DNA of 64,000 nt. Source: Plotosus lineatus. Lineage: Eukaryota; Chordata; Actinopteri; Siluriformes; Plotosidae. Below the pieces are notes generated by a model that had not been told where the DNA came from, made no database searches, and saw only the letters and a list, made by a program, of their open reading frames with translations. Shown one piece after another: positions 1-10,885 of the stretch (positions are counted from its first letter, which is position 1; each line of letters begins with the position of its first letter). A program made the position numbers and the translations under genes. The stretch is from positions 45,819,797 through 45,883,796 of the forward strand of contig CM045738.1 in the NCBI GenBank assembly GCA_024760905.1. The letters are read 5' to 3'.

Positions 1-199
1 TTTTACTTTTAGAAATGAGGTGAATGTCGAAGCCTGAAAGATTTGAAAAAGATTTTAAAGCCGTTAAATTCACCCGAGATCAGCAGAGTCCACAGAACAC
101 GAGCCGTGCCATTCCAAAAATCTTTCGAAAGTAGAACTATTTCAAACAGAAATACTACAGAATTCAACTCGTCTACATTTTTTGTTGTGTTTATGTTGT

Positions 200-450
200 C
201 TGAGGCCCCAGCGGTGCTGACTGGGTTATCCAGGGCTGGCCGGGTCTCTCAGTGTTTGTGGTGTGAGGTTCATGTAAAAGAACCATTGCTGACTTTCAGC
301 AAGAGGAGCCGCAAAGCCGTCAGCATGTTTCCGCCCCGCGATGGCTTGGCGAGCCGTCCAGGGTGTACTCGCCCGGAGTTGGCTGAGATGGGTGCCAGCC
401 TTGCCACGACCCTAATGAGGATTAAGCGTTTCAGAAAATGAATGAATGAA
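200..450 (+). mobile_element. SINE-A, 5'-truncated
   Basis: Member of the commonest SINE here. It lacks the tRNA-like head and starts in CTGACTGGGTTATCCAGGGC. It has the GTTCATGTAAAAGAACCATT body block and ends ATGAATGAATGAATG. Confidence 0.82.
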
Positions 451-487
451 TGCTGTCTGAGATGTTGAGAATGGTTTTATAAATAAG

Positions 488-492
488 AATAA

Positions 493-528
<36 letters not shown>

Positions 529-571
529 TGATGATGATGATGATGATGAGGAGGAGGAGGAGGAGGATAAT
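488..571. repeat. Trinucleotide repeats (AAT)n, (GAT)n, (GAG)n
   Basis: Three adjoining trinucleotide tracts, each 6-15 units. On the minus strand this reads as a poly-serine then poly-leucine open stretch, which is an artefact. Confidence 0.9.
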
Positions 572-1175
572 ATTCTTTCTAACAGGTGGTTTGGATAAGA
601 AAGCACAACCCTGATCAAACCCTGGATCCAGCCATTTTTTAAAGTATTTTTTAACACACTGATTTGAGATTATTGTTGATTATTTCTTTGGTACAGGGAC
701 TTAGTGGACTTGGCAAAGGTTTGCACTCTCCAGGCTGCATTTTCCAGCCCTCACTTCCATTATATCAGCATTTATTCTTCCGCAAGTTTCTTTTCTGTCT
801 TAAATTGAATGACCTTTTCTCACTGCTGCAAATTTACAGCTTGAGATCTGATCATTACGAAGCTCTGACACTGGAGACTCCTTCCATAAATCTTACATAA
901 ACAGCTGTTTGCATTTGGGTTTTTTATTTAATGTACGTAGTTTCTGATGTACAAGTTCCTGAGAACAAATTGCTACTATAGAAACAGTCACATATTAAAA
1001 TATGCTCCTGAAAATGAACCTGAATGAATTTAAATAATTATTCATTATCTTCTGACCAATCAGAATTGAGAGTTTTCTGACATTTCTCATTGAGAGAAAA
1101 AAAGAAAACAATGCAAACTTTTAATTCTGTTACTTTTGTGAATCACTTTTAAACAGTTCAAATATTATAATTGTT
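572..1175. other. No gene seen
   Basis: AT-rich sequence without a recognisable repeat or reading frame. Confidence 0.6.
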
Positions 1176-1179
1176 TGGT

Positions 1180-1285
1180 GAGCTGTTCAGGGTGCACCAT
1201 GCCTTCACTCAGAGTTGGCTGAGATAGGCTCCAGCCTTCCTGTGACCCTTACTTAGATGACACAATTTGAAAAATGAATGAATGG
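1180..1285 (+). mobile_element. SINE tail fragment
   Basis: Only the 3' part, TGTTCAGGGTGCACCATGCC to AATGAATGAATGG, of the local SINE-A/SINE-C group. Confidence 0.65.
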
Positions 1286-1289
1286 ACCT

Positions 1290-2679
1290 TTCTGTGTAAA
1301 ATACACAAATATGTGAAATATATGAACTACAAAAGAAGCATAAAATGAAAAATTAGAGCTTTTATATGAATCACAAATATATTAAAATAAATGCATGTTG
1401 TGTGAATGTAGAGTTTGGAACTGTGCAGTGGTTGGAAGCAGAGATGTGAAGATGGATTTTTTTTTCCTTTTTTTTTTGGCCGTGTATTGTTCTGCCAGGT
1501 GGCTGACAGGAAGTGATGTAGCACCGGTGAGGCTTTCGGGGTTTGAGGTCAGGTGCACTGGGCCTTAAACTCTCCGGCCGTAAGATGGCTGAATGAATCA
1601 TGATCCTGATCCTATCCTGACCCGAGGCCTCCGAGTCCTCCGAGCCTCTGCAGTCAACTCATGGGTGACAAATCTGGTGTTTATTTACTGAAAAAAATGG
1701 GAAGCGGTAAAAAAGAGCAAAGGCAGGAGAGGGAAAAAGTCGGCAAAATCAATACGGGGGTGGTTTCCAATTGGAGTTTTTCCACGAGCTTCTGGGCTCA
1801 GAGCGTTTCCTCAGGGCGCAATTTTTATCGCAGTGGAATTATGGGACGTGTTTTAAATCAGAAATCAAGAATTATAATGAAATGAATCATTTAAATCTTT
1901 AATATTATTAAATACATTCAATAAAAATGCAGCTATGAATGTGAATAATTATGTTTTAATTTGTTTTGATTTTACTCTAATTTTATTCTAATAAATATTA
2001 TATTCTAATTTTATAAGATTATTCATAATCCATTTACCGTATTACAATATTTTTTTTTATTATTATTAATAAGTACTGTATTATTTGTGTCAATATTAAC
2101 ATATGCTGACAAAGTTTTTATTTAAATATATATAAATATGTATGAGCTTATAACAAAGAATGTAAATACATAATAGTATAATTTTATCGGAACTTCCTAC
2201 AAACTGAGTGAATATTCAAATATGTAAATAAATAATTAATACATTTAAATAGTCCTTTTTACGTAGTGCTGTACATGCTTAAAGAGAGACATGGTGAGCG
2301 AGGATGTTTCAGCCGCATGGAGGTATATATATATATATATGGTTTTTTTGTTTGTTTGTTTTTTTTACATTTCTTGATTGACAGCAGTGAAAGAAGAAAT
2401 CCATAAAGGACGTCTGACCGCCACAACCTTTCGCCAACGTTCGGCAAATCGACAAATCATCAGCACGTAAGGCCTCGCCTCAAGCCGACAGAGATGAAAA
2501 CACTGTCGTAAAAACACAGCCATCAAGGTTCCTGTCATATCTTATATCATCCTGTTGTCACGGGAACCAAAAAAAAATGGCAGCAACAACAACAAGAAAA
2601 AAAAAAAAATAGGCTTGGTCTAGGATGAAAGTGCATGAAAATGGGAAGTAATTCTAAACCATTTTCTGGCCAGAAGTTT

Positions 2680-2680
<1 letters not shown>
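1290..2680. other. No gene seen
   Basis: AT-rich, with a 1600-1860 stretch of more balanced composition and a short (TA)n at 2321-2340. Short open frames show no known domain. Confidence 0.6.

Positions 2681-2682
<2 letters not shown>

Positions 2683-2725
<43 letters not shown>
2683..2725. repeat. (CA)n microsatellite
   Basis: Uninterrupted CA tract of about 21 units. Confidence 0.95.
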
Positions 2726-2727
<2 letters not shown>

Positions 2728-2739
2728 ACCTCAGGAAGA

Positions 2740-3050
2740 CAAATGGGCGAGAGCCAATGAAAGACTGGCTGGCCCACAAATCACCCTGCGCCGCTCGGTC
2801 CAGTCCTCATCCATCGCCGGCGCCCTCCATTAGTCATGAGCACGCGGGGAGAAGCGAGCAGCCGCCCGCTGCTGTAATTAGACAAGGACAAATCGCCAGC
2901 CGCCGACACCGATGGCTCTGGACGCTAAATAAGGGCTCGGTTACAATCCGGACTGCAGGGCGCAAGAGACGAAGGGACAAGGGTTCCTCCAGACCTTGTT
3001 TTGTTTCCTTGCTCTCAGAAACGTTACCCAGTAGTCAGTGCTGAGAGGTT
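2740..3050. other. Candidate conserved non-coding block
   Basis: GC-richer and repeat-free compared with its surroundings. It includes CCATTAGTCATGAGCACGCG and GCTGTAATTAGACAAGGACA, which contain homeodomain-type TAAT cores. Conservation cannot be tested here. Confidence 0.3.
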
Positions 3051-3070
3051 AGAGATACTAAAGTGATTAG

Positions 3071-3123
<53 letters not shown>
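3071..3123. repeat. (GAT)n microsatellite
   Basis: About 17 GAT units. Confidence 0.95.
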
Positions 3124-3125
<2 letters not shown>

Positions 3126-3520
3126 AGTGTCTGGAGTGTGTTTTTGAACTTACAGTTGGTTCTAGATGTCTGGTTCTCACAGTTTGGACTTCAACCTTCA
3201 TCAGTCGGCCACAATCGGTTCATCATGATGATGGTATAATGAGTTTCAGTCAAAAATGACGCGGTTTATTGAGATTTTGTCACTTTTCTACACACTGTGG
3301 CTTCACGTTCTAGATCTCGGTTCTCTGTTGTTGCTCTTGTGAGGAGCAGGTTGAGGGAAACGGTTTGTTTTATATTCGTGTTATGATTCGTAGCAGTGTG
3401 TTACAGGAGGATGTTTATGGGTGCCTTGTGTCATTTCTACACATTTTTGCTACTCTGGTTCTAGATTGCACAGGTTCTGGTTTTCAGTGTTTGGTGGTCA
3501 GGAGGTTCATCATCATCATC
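3124..3520. other. No gene seen
   Basis: Unique-looking sequence between a (GAT)n tract and a LINE remnant, with no coding signal. Confidence 0.55.
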
Positions 3521-3527
3521 ATCATCA

Positions 3528-4075
3528 TCATCTACTTCTTCGGCTTCTTCCGGGGTCGGGTTGCAGGGGAATCAACCTAAGCAATGAGGTCCAAACGTCC
3601 CTCTCCCCAGCCACTTGCTCCAGCTCCTTCTGGGGGACACTGAGGCGTTTCCAGACAAGCCGAGAGACATAGTACCTCCTGCGTGTTCTAACTCGACCCC
3701 GGAGTCCCTTCCAGGTCAGACATGCCACACCAGGGAGGTGTTAGGGAGGCATTCTGACAAGATGCCCGAGCCACCTCAACTGGCCCTGCTCAATGCGGAG
3801 GAGCAGCGGTTCTACTCCAAGCTCTTCCTGGATGGTAGAGCTTCTCACCTTGCCTCTAACTAAGAGCCCCGCCACCTGGCGAAGGAAGCTCATTTCAGCC
3901 GCTTGTATACGCGAGCTTGTTCTTTCGGTCAGTACCCAGAGCTCATGACCATAGGTGAGGGTTGGGACTGGTAAATTGAGAGTTTCACTTTGTGGCTCAG
4001 CTCCCTCTTCACCACGCCTGACTGGTACAGGTTCCATTTTACAGCAGAGGCTGCAGCGATCCATCTGGGGCTCAG
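3528..4075 (-). mobile_element. Other non-LTR element, C-terminal RT remnant
   Basis: Two minus-strand open pieces. 3741-4064 holds VPTLTYGHELWVLTERTSSR and LLLRIEQGQLRWLGHLVRMP. 3528-3728 holds VWTSLLRLIPLQPDPGRSRR. These resemble the C-terminus of another fish non-LTR family, perhaps Rex or L2-like. The clade is uncertain. The frame is broken near 3735. Confidence 0.7.
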
Positions 4076-4079
4076 GAGA

Positions 4080-4648
4080 TTGATTTTTTTTTTAACTAAT
4101 TTAAGCGCTCTATATTTCTGGATATAAAAATTCTTGACTTTCACTATTAGACACTAATTTCTGACTAACGAAGCCACAAGTGTAGCATCGGTATCATTTT
4201 TCATTAAGGTTCTAAGTCTTGGATTCTCTCAACCTACACAATTTGTTGAGGCGGGGTGATCAGGCTGAGGATGTTCCAGGCTTCAAAGAATTTAAAGTAA
4301 GTAATTTAATGGTATTCTGGGCTACCTTTAGTTATTTTGCTTAGGTTCTGGATCCTGGTTCTCAGACTCTGTATCACTGTCTTGAATGATGTGGTCCTAA
4401 AGCAAATATTTAAGACCATCTTAAAAATGTTTAGTGTATATAAACAATACCGTTGGAAAGACACAACTATAAGGTGGATGTTTGGGTTCTAGAGTTATGG
4501 CTCGCTGTTCTAAGAGAAGCTGTTCTCAGAAATATCTGTTATGGAATGGATCAGTGGATCTTCATGATGTTGATGCTGATTAAGGATCCAGCAGAGCTTC
4601 TAGTTTCCTGGTGATCCATCACACTTCTGCTCAATTTGGTTTAAGTTC
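4080..4648. other. No gene seen
   Basis: Unique-looking sequence with no supported feature. Confidence 0.55.
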
Positions 4649-4650
4649 TA

Positions 4651-5555
4651 CAGTAGTACCTCATCTAACGACTGGCCCTTATAACTAATTTTCCAAGATA
4701 CGACCTTCGATCCACCAAAAATCTGCTCCATTTAACGAGCAAAAATTCACTTTACGAGCTCTGCTGGGGAAATGGCTTTTCTGGGCCAATTAAAATCGCA
4801 TTCTTCCGTGTGAATTCCTCCACACTCCGAGAGCACCTTGTGCAGTGCTTCTCAATTATTTTCTGTGACGCCCCCTATCGGAAGAAAAAACATATCATCC
4901 CCACCCCACAGCACCCCGCTCGTGACTATAAATAGTGTTTACTGCATTTCATATTGTTTGCTCATTGCATTTTCCCTACACCATAGCGCAACAATGAGAG
5001 CACCACTGCCAACTATTGTAGTGGATACGCAATTACACTTAATTCTAGTACAGTATGGCAAAAAAACATGTTCCCCAGGGTCATATGCACCCACTGGCAT
5101 CACACCACATTGAGAAGCACAGGCCTTGTGGGAGCTCACCACAAGCCTTTCCTTGCTTGCATTCGTAGAGTGCACATGCACAAAATTCTCCTCCTCCACT
5201 GTTACGAGACACCTCCTGCCTGCCCACACGACATATTCGCCACAGTCGATGATCGGAAGGGTTCGTTGACTTATTGTTTATTCTTCTTTTATTATTATTT
5301 ATTATTAATTATTATTAATGTTAATGTACATGTATTATTATTATTATTATTATTATTATTAAATGTTTATTGTTTTTACACGTTTAATATATTCAATGAA
5401 ATATACATGTTTGTGTCAGGTTATATGAGTTTGTGAAGGGGTTGGAACGGATTAATTGGTTTTCTGTTATTTCTTATTGGAATAATCGGTTCAACTCACA
5501 AACTTTTCGGCTTACGAGCTCACTCTCGAAATTCGTTAGCTGAAGTATCATGGTA
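4651..5555 (+). mobile_element. TA-flanked element (CAGTGGTACC family), copy 1
   Basis: Starts CAGTAGTACCTCATCTAACG after TA and ends near 5555 with a decayed inverted copy of the start. It contains an internal hAT MITE at 4843-5122 and an ATT-rich 3' part. It belongs to a family with copies at 21203, 44039 and 50711. Confidence 0.8.
4843..5122 (+). mobile_element. hAT-type MITE nested in the TA-flanked element (copy 1)
   Basis: Ends CAGTGCTTCTCAA and TTGAGAAGCACAG, flanked by ACCTTGTG and GCCTTGTG (an 8-bp target duplication with one mismatch), as expected for hAT elements. Confidence 0.82.
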
Positions 5556-6417
5556 GTTCTTGATTGTCAACTGCTGCCCAAGAAGAGTGAGCTGAAGGGA
5601 AACGCCCTGATTTAATAGAGACAGGGTTCTGGCACGTGCCTGTTATGACATACAGCAATGAAACCAACCAAAGAATTCATCCTGGTAGACCTTATTCAGC
5701 TTAAAATGTTGTAGGTTCTCCATAGACCCTTTAAGGGCATCTCCAGAAATCACACTTATTAAGGGTTAACAGTGCACACATCTCGACTAGGAAGCTCACC
5801 AAGCTTCACAGTCCCACTGGTTCAGTATGTTTTATAAAAGCTTTTCAGACAATTTTGGTTCCTTCGTTAGGAGCCTGCATAGAAGGTTTAAAGGTTCCTC
5901 CTCCATAAATATAAAACACTTAAGTCTTTTAAAGCTTGTTATTTCTTTTCCCAACTTCACAGGAACCAGCAAAAATATTGTAGAACCCTTGGTCTTCAGT
6001 AGTACATGAAAATGTTCTAGAACCTTTGGTTGGTTCTATGTACTGTATTGTATATAAGAGCCGAGGGATGAAAGGTTTTTTCTAGAGTTCGTTAGATTGT
6101 CAATTAAGAGTCATGGGGAGAACATCCAGGTTTACAGGTTGAATTATCATTTTTCAACGGTTGAGGTTAAAGTTCTTGCTTATGGTTAGATTCAGAACTC
6201 TGCATGATGCAAAAAACCCTGTTTTATGGTTCTGCATGGAACTTTCGGCAGTTCCACAAGAGAGACAGGGACAACTCAGAGAACATGGAATGGTTCTAGA
6301 TTTTTATCCAGTAAGAGGGCTACGTTGGGATAAAACTAAATTCTCGAGAGTTCTTCAGGGTTCTTTGATTTGTTGCTGTAAGAGAAATGTGCATTGAAGT
6401 GAGTTCTATATGGGACA
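5556..6417. other. No gene seen
   Basis: Many short GGTTCT/AGAACC motifs, perhaps decayed repeat. No coding signal. Confidence 0.5.
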
Positions 6418-6510
6418 CGGCTATTTTAGAAACCTGTGGTACGGTTCTATGCTCTTTATCCCGAAGAGTGTAAGAGCATAGAACCGTACCACAGGTTTCT
6501 AAAATAGCCG
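6418..6510. repeat. Perfect hairpin, 39-bp arms, 15-nt loop
   Basis: Left arm 6418-6456 (starts CGGCTATTTTAGAAACCTG) is the exact reverse complement of the right arm 6472-6510. The flanks do not show an obvious target duplication. No gene overlaps it. Confidence 0.95.
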
Positions 6511-7260
6511 ATTCATTATGAAGATTGAACATAATCACAACAGAGAGAGAGCTGAGTAAAGCACTGCACACTGACCCCAATGTGACCCCACCATGACCAT
6601 GATGTGACCTCTGGGTCTTCCGCAGCTGTGAAAAAGGAACTTGCTCAGATTGAAATATGGCTTTGGGCAGAAACGTTGGAGTTCTCAGGAAGGAGAAAAT
6701 TCCAGGAATTCATACATTAGACCCCAAGGTTCAGTATCAGAATCACAAACATGTTCCTTTTCTTATAAATTATATAATAATATTGACCGTCTCATACTGT
6801 AAACACTCGACTCAAAAAAAAAATTGTAACAAAAATATTAAAGAAACCAAATTGAATTCTGTGTGGATAAAAATGAAGGTTCCTGAGACCGCAGGCTCTA
6901 TGAACAATATCAAATTTAAAAATATATATTTTTAAATAATTAACTTTTCTTTATTTGTATTTAGTCATAAAAAAATGTCATAAAAAGGATTTTATTTAAA
7001 ATGTGATATTTTCATAAGCAATAACAATTGAATGAAAAATATTTTTAATTAAATAATGAAATTTCATGCAAACATTTTTTAAAGTTTCAATTAAATTTTC
7101 ATTCAGTTATTAAATATATCTAAGGTTTTTTATTGATGTATAAATTTACTGTAAAGTAAATTTTCAGGAAATAAAAATAATAATAATATTATAAATGATT
7201 AATAAATGATTGTTTTCTGTACATAATCAATAAGCATAATGATCCTTTTCCTATATCTAC
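6511..7260. other. No gene seen
   Basis: Becomes very AT-rich after 6770. No supported feature. Confidence 0.6.
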
Positions 7261-7266
7261 ATTTAA

Positions 7267-7624
7267 TGTCTGTCTTCTTTTCTGCTTTTTCCCTTTTACT
7301 CAGGAGTCGCCACAGCGAATCATCGGATTTGCACGTTTTGATTTGGCAGAGGTTTTTACGTCGGATGCCCTTCCTGACACAACCCTTTTTAGTAAGGGAC
7401 AGAAACACGCTGACAACTTTGCAGCTACTCTTTACGAAAGTCAGCAATGGTTCTTTTACATGCCTCACACCATAGACAGTGAGAGACATGGCCCGCCTTT
7501 GATAACCCAGTTAGCTGCACTGGGGGGACAGTGACAACCTTGTGGAGAGTGGGACTCAAACCCCCAACCTTTGGATCAGCGATAGCGATCCAGCGCCCTA
7601 TACCACTAGACCACCACTGCCCCT
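7267..7624 (-). mobile_element. SINE-B: SINE-A head and body with RTE-like parts
   Basis: Minus strand. The 5' head and body are as in SINE-A (CACTAGACCACCACTGCCCC in plus sense), then the block ACGTCGGATGCCCTTCCTG also present in the RTE LINE leader, then a 3' end GGAGTCGCCACAGCGAATCA resembling the RTE LINE 3' end. It lies just left of RTE copy 1. Confidence 0.8.
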
Positions 7625-7701
7625 CCTATATTTACATTTAATCATCCATTTAAATTCATTCATTCATTTTCTTCTTCTTCTTGTCCTTTCGGCTGTTCCC
7701 T

Positions 7702-8334
7702 TCAGGGGTCGCCACAGCAAATGATCTGCCTCCATCTCTCCCTGTCCTCTGCATCTTCTACTCTTACTCCAACGACCTTCATGTCCGCCTTCACCGCATC
7801 CATAAATCTTCTCTTTGGTCTTCCTCTGGGCCTTTTGCCTGGTAGTTCCAACCTCAGCATCCTACGACCAATATACTCACTATCCCTCCTCTGTACATGT
7901 CCAAACCATCTCAATCTAGCCTCTCTGACTTTGTCTCCAAAACATCTAACATGTGCTGTCCCTCTGATGTACTCATTTCTGATCCTATCCATCCTTGTTA
8001 CTCCCAAAGAGAACCTCAACATTTTCATCTCTGCTACCTCCAACTCTGACTCCTGTCTTTTCCCCAGGGCCACTGTCTCTAAACCATACAACATTGCTGG
8101 CCTCACCACCGTCTTGTACACTTTTCCCTTCATTCTTGCCGATACTCTCCTATCACACATCACACCGGACACTTTTCTCCATCCATTCCAACCTGCCTGC
8201 ACGCGCTTCTTCACCTCTTTTCCCCACTCTCCATTGCTCTGGATTGTTGAGCCTAAGTACTTAAAATCCTCCACCTTCTTTATCTCTGCCCCTGCAACCT
8301 CAAAGTTCCTCTTGGGTCCTTGCCGCTCACACAC
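7702..8334 (-). pseudogene. RTE LINE C-terminal domain (copy 1)
   Basis: 210 codons including VEDFKYLGSTIQSNG, MLYGLETVALGKRQE, MDRIRNEYIRGTAHV and LRWFGHVQRRDSEY, ending with a basic RPRGRPKRRFMD stretch. It is the usual C-terminus of these elements, shifted in frame from the RT core. Confidence 0.85.
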
Positions 8335-9071
8335 ATGTATTCTGTCTTACTAGGACTAACCTTCAATCCCCTCCTTTCCAGGGCATACCTCCACCTCTCT
8401 AGATTTTCCTCCACTTGGTCTCTGCTCTCACTACAGATCACGATGTCATCTGCAAACATCATAGTCCATGGAGATTCTTGTCTAACCTCGTCTGTTAGCC
8501 TGTCCATCACCATAGCAAACAAGAAGGGGCTGAGAGCTGACCCTTGATGCAGTCCCACCTCCACCTTGAACTCTTCTGTCACACCAACAGCACACCTCAC
8601 CACTGTTTTACATCTCTCATACATGTCCTGCACCACTCTAACATACTTCTCTGTCACTCCAGACTTCCTCATACAATACCACAGTTCTTCTCTCGGCACC
8701 CTGTCATAGGCTTTCTCCAGATCCACAAAGGCACAATGCAGCTCCCTCTGACCTTCTCTGTACTTCTCTATTAACATCCTCAAAGCAAACACTGCATCTG
8801 TGGTGCTCTTTCTGGGCATGAAACCAAACTGTTGTTCACAAATGCTGACCTCTGCCCTTAGTCTTGCTTCCACTATTCTTTCCCATAGCTTCATTGTATG
8901 GCTCATCAACTTTATCCCTCTGTAGTTGCCACAACTCTGTACATCTCCCTTGTTCTTAAAAATGGGCACAAGCACACTTCTCCTCCATTCCTCTGGCATC
9001 TGCTCACTTTCTAAGACCTTGTTGAATATTCTTGTCAGAAAATCTACTGCTACCTCCCTAGACACTTCCAT
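8280..9071 (-). pseudogene. RTE LINE reverse transcriptase core (copy 1)
   Basis: 263 codons with the RT motifs in order: NYRGIKLMSH, FVDLEKAYDRVPRE, QGSALSPFLF and the catalytic FADD box in WTMMFADDIVICSES, then a thumb-like KVSPSKTEYM. The frame is lost near 8300, so no continuous polyprotein is made. Confidence 0.87.
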
Positions 9072-9189
9072 ACCTCAACTGGTATGTCATCAGGGCCAAC
9101 TGCCTTTCCACTCTTCATCCTCTTCAATGCCCTCCTCACTTCTCCCTTACTAATCTTTGCTACTTCCTGCTCCTCAACGGTCACCCCTT

Positions 9190-9432
9190 CTACTCTTTTT
9201 CTCTCTCATTTTCTTCATTCATCAGCTCTTCAAAGTACTCTTTCCATCTTCCCAGCACACTTCTGTCATCAGTCAATACATTTCCCTCTCTGTCCTTTAT
9301 CACTCTAACATGCTGCATGTCTTTCCCATCTCTATTTCTCTGCTGTGCTAACCTGTATAGATCATTTTCTCCCTCCTTACTGTTCAACCTATCATACAAG
9401 TCATCATACGCCCTCTGTTTGGCCTTTGACAC
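9190..9432 (-). pseudogene. RTE LINE linker between endonuclease and RT (copy 1)
   Basis: An open stretch of about 80 codons, SKAKQRAYDDLYDRLNSKEG through RWKEYFEELMNEEN, typical of the segment just before the RT domain. A stop separates it from the endonuclease and a frameshift separates it from the RT. Confidence 0.8.
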
Positions 9433-9450
9433 TGCTACCTTCGCCTTACG

Positions 9451-10695
9451 CTATGTCTCCCTGTACTCCTGTTTACTCTCTTCGGTCCTGTCAATGTCCC
9501 ACTTCTTCTTGGCTAACCTCTTCTTTTGTACACACTCCTGCACTTCCTCATTCCACCACCAAGTTTCCTTATCTACTTTCCTTCCAGAGGACACACCAAG
9601 TACTCTCCTACCGGTCTCCCTGATCACATTGGCTGTGGTTGTCCAGTCCTCTGGAAGCACTTCCTGACTACCCAAAGCCTGTTTCAACTCCTCCTTGAAG
9701 ACAACACGACACTCTTCCTTTTTCAGCTTCCACCACTTTGTCTTCTGCTCTGCCTTTGCCTTTTTCACTTTTCTCACCATCAGTGTCATCCTGCACACCA
9801 CCATCCTATGCTGTTTGGCAACACTCTCACCAACTACTACTTTGCAGTCACTGACTTCCTTCAAATTACATCGCCTGCACAAGATGTAGTCTACCTGTGT
9901 GCTCTTACCTCCGCTTTCATAAGTCACCCTATGCTTCTGTTTCTTCTTGAAGAAAGTATTCACCACAGCCATTTCCATCCTTTTTGCAAAATCGATTAAC
10001 ATCTGTCCTTCTGTGTTCCTGTCCTGGATACCAAACCTGCCCATCACTTCCTCGTCCCCTCTGTTGCCTGCACCAACATGTCCATTGAAGTCTGCTCCAA
10101 TGACCACTCTTTCACCTCTGGGGGTATTCTGCATCACTTCATCTAAATCACTCCAGAATCTCTCCTTCTCTTCTAGCTTACATCCTGCCTGTGGGGCATA
10201 AGCACTAACAACATTGACCATCATGCCTTCAATTTCTAACTTGAGACTCATCACTCTGTCTGACACTCTTTTCACGTCTAGAACATTCCTGACAAACCCC
10301 TCCTTCAAGATGACTCCTACTCCATTTCTCTTCCCATCCACACCATGATAAAACAGTTTAAACCCTGCTCCTAAGCTTCTAGCCTTTCTACCTTTCCACC
10401 TTGTCTCCTGAACACACAGTATGTCCACCTTCCTCCTCTGCATCATGTCAGCCAGCTCCCTATCTTTTCCTTGCATAGTTCCAACATTCAAAGTCCCTAC
10501 TCTCAGTCCTAGGCTCACACATTTCCTCTTCTCTCTCTGCCTACGGACACGCCTCCCGCCTCTCCTTCTTCGACGCCTTCGACCAACAGTAGTCCAATTT
10601 CCATCAGCACCCTGTTGGTTGACAGCACTGATGGCGGTCGTTGTTAACCCGGGCCTCGACCGATCCGGTATGAATTTTGTTTTGATCATTTGCAT
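9451..10695 (-). pseudogene. RTE LINE endonuclease domain (copy 1)
   Basis: A 414-codon open stretch. A basic N-terminus (RRRRRRRGGRRVRRQREKRK) precedes an exonuclease-endonuclease-phosphatase fold with LRVGTLNVGTMQG, VQETRWKG, IGADFNGHVGAG and TQVDYILCRRC. It ends at a stop just before the linker. In a living element it would nick target DNA to prime reverse transcription. Confidence 0.85.
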
Positions 10696-10825
10696 TTTTT
10701 AAATGTGGCAGAAGTTTTACGCCGGATGCCCTTCCTGTCGCAACCCTCTGCATTTATCCGGGCTTGGGACCGGCATAAGGGGGAGAGACACTGGTTCGTG
10801 CCCCCCCCGCCTCATGGCTGCATTT

Positions 10826-10885
10826 CATTCATTCATTTTCTGAACCGCTTAATACTAATTAGGGTCACAGGGAGGCTGGCAATAA
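10826..10885 (-). mobile_element. SINE-A 3' end at the dhx35 duplication border
   Basis: TTCATTCATTCATTTTCTGA to GGGAGGCTGGCAATAATAG, the 3' end of a minus-strand SINE, cut exactly where the dhx35-derived block starts. Confidence 0.72.

Larger units (their letters stand above)
7675..10822 (-). mobile_element. RTE-type LINE, near full length but broken
   Basis: Non-LTR retrotransposon read on the minus strand. From 5' to 3' it has a short leader (10700-10820) with the GGATGCCCTTCCTG block in plus orientation, an apurinic-type endonuclease, a linker, a reverse transcriptase with FADD, a C-terminal domain with CFGDKVREARLRWFGH, and a short 3' end containing TGTGGCGACCCC and AGCCGAAAGGA. At least three lesions split the frame: a stop near 9445, a frameshift in 9071-9190 and a frameshift near 8300. 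Clade assignment to the RTE/BovB group is from endonuclease resemblance. Confidence 0.88.

Noticed and set aside
412..657. Open frame rich in serine and leucine
   Set aside because: It is a translation of trinucleotide repeats (AAT, GAT, GAG) and has no domain or splice context.
7721..8353. 210-codon plus-strand open frame opposite the RTE LINE
   Set aside because: It is the antisense shadow of the LINE C-terminal domain, whose motifs read on the minus strand.
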